Below are positions 62,126-64,000 of a stretch of 64,000 nucleotides of DNA, one piece after another. The notes under the pieces were generated by a model, which saw nothing but the letters and a program-made list of their open reading frames with translations, searched no databases and had not been told where the DNA came from. This stretch comes from Gammaproteobacteria bacterium (lineage in GTDB: Bacteria > Pseudomonadota > Gammaproteobacteria > Burkholderiales > Burkholderiaceae_C): positions 82,591 through 146,590 of the forward strand of contig JAHIYE010000004.1 of assembly GCA_018815325.1 (NCBI GenBank), given 5' to 3'. A program made the position numbers and the translations under genes. How positions within the stretch are numbered: the first letter of the stretch is position 1; every line of letters starts with the position of its first letter.

Positions 62126-63556
62126 ATGAATCCAACACGCTTCAGCCTGATGCGGCGCAGTACCCCGCTGCTGACCGCATTGCTGCTCGCCGGCTGTGCC
62201 TCGCTCTCACCCGATGGCGGGCTCGCTGATGTGCAGCAACTCAGTGCGGGCAAGACTGCCGGCACCCACGTCACCCTGAGCAAGGACAGTGACACCATCA
62301 ACAGCACGGTGGCGGAGCTTCTCAAGCAGCCGGTCACGGCAGACGCGGCCGTGCGCATCGCCCTGCTCAACAATGCCGCCCTGCAAGGCTCGCTGGCCAC
62401 CCTGGGCATCAGCGACGCCCAGCGCGTGCAGGCCGGGCGCGCGCCCAACCCCCATTTCTCGCTGGGCCGCTTCACGGAAGGCAACAAGCTCGAGATTGAG
62501 CGCGTGCTGCGCTTTGACGTCGTGGGCCTGCTCATGCTGCCCTGGCGCGCCGAATGGCAGGGCCAGCAGCATGAGCTGGCCAAGCTGCAGGCCGCGCAGG
62601 AGGTCATCCGCCTCGCAACCGACACGCGCAAGACCTGGATCAGCGCCGTGGCAGCACAGCAGTCGGTGCAGTACCTCGAGAATGTGAAAGAGGCCGCCGA
62701 GGCCGGCACCGAGCTGGCCAGGCGCATGGCGCGCGTGGGCAACTGGAGCCGTCTGCAGGAGGCGCGTGAAAAGGTCTTCCTCGCCGATGCCACGGCCCAG
62801 CTCGCGCGTGCGCGCCAGGCCGCCTTCAGCGAACGTGAAAAGCTCATCCGTCTCATGGGCTTGTGGGGCACACAGACACAGTTCACACTCACCCCCCGCC
62901 TGCCTGATTTGCCCGAGCAACTCAACGAAGTCCGCGACATCGAGGCCCAAGCCCTGCGCGAGCGACTTGATGTGCGCTCGGCCGTGACCGAAGCCGCCTA
63001 CGTGGCCGACTCGCTGGGCCTTGTCAAGGCCACGGGTTATCTCAATGGCCTCACCCTGAGCTACAAGTACAACACCACGTTTGACAATGCCACGGCCGGC
63101 AAGGACAACAAGCGCGGCTTTGAGCTGGAATTGCCCTTGCCGATCTTCGACTGGGGTAGTGCTCGCAATGCGCGAGCCGAGGGCATGTACATGCAGTCGG
63201 CCGCACGCGTGCGCGACGTCGCCGTCAAGGCCCGCAGCGAGGCACGCGAAGCCTGGCATGGCTGGCGCACCGCCTATGACATTGCACGCAGCTACCGCGA
63301 CGAGGTGGTGCCGCTGCGCAAGCTCATCAGCGACGAGGTACAGCTGCGCTACAACGGCATGCTCGCCAGCGTGTGGGACCTGCTGGGCGACATGCGCCAG
63401 CAGGTCATGAGCGTGAACAATGCGATCGAGGCCCAGCGTGACTTCTGGCTCGCCGATGCCGACTTGGAGCTCACCCTCACCGGTACCTCGCCCGGCGGCC
63501 TGACCCGCCTGAAGAACAGCAGCGCCGCCGCCAGCGGTGCAACACAAGGACACTGA
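62126..63556 (+). CDS. TolC-family outer membrane efflux lipoprotein
   Basis: A 476-residue outer-membrane factor. The N-terminus is a lipoprotein signal (LLTALLLAGCASL, lipobox LAGC), and the protein has the repeated helical/barrel halves of the family: ALLNNAALQGSLATLGISDA (about 82-101) and ELPLPIFDWGSARNARAEGM (about 347-366). It acts as the exit duct for an RND or similar pump, likely for copper here, given the multicopper oxidase that follows 2 bases after its stop. The pump itself is not in the window. Confidence 0.88.
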   Translation: MNPTRFSLMRRSTPLLTALLLAGCASLSPDGGLADVQQLSAGKTAGTHVTLSKDSDTINSTVAELLKQPVTADAAVRIALLNNAALQGSLATLGISDAQRVQAGRAPNPHFSLGRFTEGNKLEIERVLRFDVVGLLMLPWRAEWQGQQHELAKLQAAQEVIRLATDTRKTWISAVAAQQSVQYLENVKEAAEAGTELARRMARVGNWSRLQEAREKVFLADATAQLARARQAAFSEREKLIRLMGLWGTQTQFTLTPRLPDLPEQLNEVRDIEAQALRERLDVRSAVTEAAYVADSLGLVKATGYLNGLTLSYKYNTTFDNATAGKDNKRGFELELPLPIFDWGSARNARAEGMYMQSAARVRDVAVKARSEAREAWHGWRTAYDIARSYRDEVVPLRKLISDEVQLRYNGMLASVWDLLGDMRQQVMSVNNAIEAQRDFWLADADLELTLTGTSPGGLTRLKNSSAAASGATQGH

Positions 63557-63558
63557 TC

Positions 63559-64000
63559 ATGAACCGCAGAAACTTTTTCGGTGGCGCCGCCGCGAGCGCC
63601 GTAGCCGCTGTCTCCGTCGCCAGCGTGAGCCGCGTTGCCATGGCCGCCCTGCCCGAGCCGGCGATGATGGACAAGGCCGACACCGCACCGCCGTTGCAGC
63701 CCACCACAGGCCGTCCCTACAACCCGGTGGTCACGCTCAACGGCTGGACCCTGCCCTGGCGCATGAACCAGGGTGTCAAGGAATTCCACCTGGTGGCCGA
63801 ACCCGTGGTGCGCGAGATTGCCCCTGGCATGAACGCCACCCTGTGGGGCTACAACGGCCAGAGTCCTGGCCCGACGATCGAGGTGGTCGAAGGAGACCGC
63901 GTGCGCATCTTCGTCACCAACAAGCTGCCTGAGCACACGACCGTGCACTGGCACGGCCAGCGCCTGCCCAACGGCATGGACGGCGTGAGCGGCCTGACGC
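63559..64000 (+). CDS. Multicopper oxidase, Tat-exported (3' end outside window)
   Basis: First 147 residues of a multicopper oxidase; the gene runs off the window. A Tat motif (NRRNFFGGAAAS, residues 2-13) precedes a hydrophobic stretch and a signal-cleavage region. LWGYNGQSPGPTIEVVEGD is the standard first-domain block, and TVHWHGQRLPNGMDG holds the first copper-ligand HWH. By context it oxidises Cu(I) to Cu(II) in the periplasm. The length and the later copper motifs cannot be judged. Confidence 0.92.
   Translation, partial: MNRRNFFGGAAASAVAAVSVASVSRVAMAALPEPAMMDKADTAPPLQPTTGRPYNPVVTLNGWTLPWRMNQGVKEFHLVAEPVVREIAPGMNATLWGYNGQSPGPTIEVVEGDRVRIFVTNKLPEHTTVHWHGQRLPNGMDGVSGLT

Noticed and set aside
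62207..63553. 448-codon open frame antisense to the TolC-family gene
   Set aside because: Shadow frame; the TolC-family protein has a proper lipobox and family repeats.

Overview
The window looks like a chromosomal segment of a high-GC betaproteobacterium, most likely a Comamonadaceae-type Burkholderiales. The reasons are a Bug/TctC-type solute receptor, NarXL with a narK1K2GHJI operon, a class II (B12) ribonucleotide reductase, and a short dispersed repeat of a kind I associate with that family. The assignment rests on gene content and memory, not on a search. I saw no rRNA, tRNA, CRISPR array, prophage or insertion sequence; about 58 protein genes are supported.

Layout. (1) 1-4744: the 3' part of a MerR/cobalamin-binding regulator with CarH/LitR photoreceptor signatures, a PhoD-like phosphatase, a tiny flagellar-rod-like protein, a Bcr/CflA exporter and DusC. 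(2) 4850-16504: an apparent catabolic region. It holds a two-subunit molybdenum hydroxylase, class II aldolase, MaoC-type acyl-CoA hydratase, fumarase/aspartase-superfamily lyase, GNAT, Bug receptor, MDR reductase, crotonase-fold protein and CaiB/BaiF CoA-transferase, with a divergent GntR regulator. (3) 16613-20526: a 48-residue basic peptide, a hybrid histidine kinase, an RluA-type pseudouridine synthase and an SDR. (4) 20554-36672: dissimilatory nitrate reduction: UspA, narX, narL, narK1, narK2, narG, narH, narJ, narI, a parvulin isomerase, a beta-carbonic anhydrase and a nitronate monooxygenase-like flavoprotein. (5) 36843-43653: YqjD/YqjE/YqjK-like envelope proteins, then NO/anaerobic functions (nnrS, a SirB2-family gene, nsrR) and a divergent pair of a small conserved gene and nrdJ. 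(6) 43672-56562, almost all minus strand: TamB, TamA, a second UspA, a 2OG-Fe oxygenase, cupin, serine hydrolase, luciferase-like oxidoreductase, K+ channel and acyl-CoA synthetase. (7) 56851-61025: a complete Aap-type amino acid ABC transporter. (8) 61235-end: the start of a probable copper-handling cluster (Cys-rich and His-ended small exported proteins, TolC-family lipoprotein, Tat-exported multicopper oxidase cut by the window edge).

How the parts work together. Regions 4 and 5 read as one low-oxygen nitrate/NO regulon. I find FNR/Dnr-like boxes upstream of narX/uspA, narK1, nrdJ/small gene and the second uspA. In three of these places a -10-like hexamer lies 31-32 bp from the box centre, as in class II FNR promoters. 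NsrR-like operators lie upstream of nnrS and of nsrR itself. The most unusual structure is between narG and narH: a 26-codon leader ORF ends one base before narH, and a 9-bp inverted repeat covers the narH Shine-Dalgarno sequence. A ~56-bp dispersed repeat occurs three times; it supplies the stop codon of one gene and part of the coding sequence of another.
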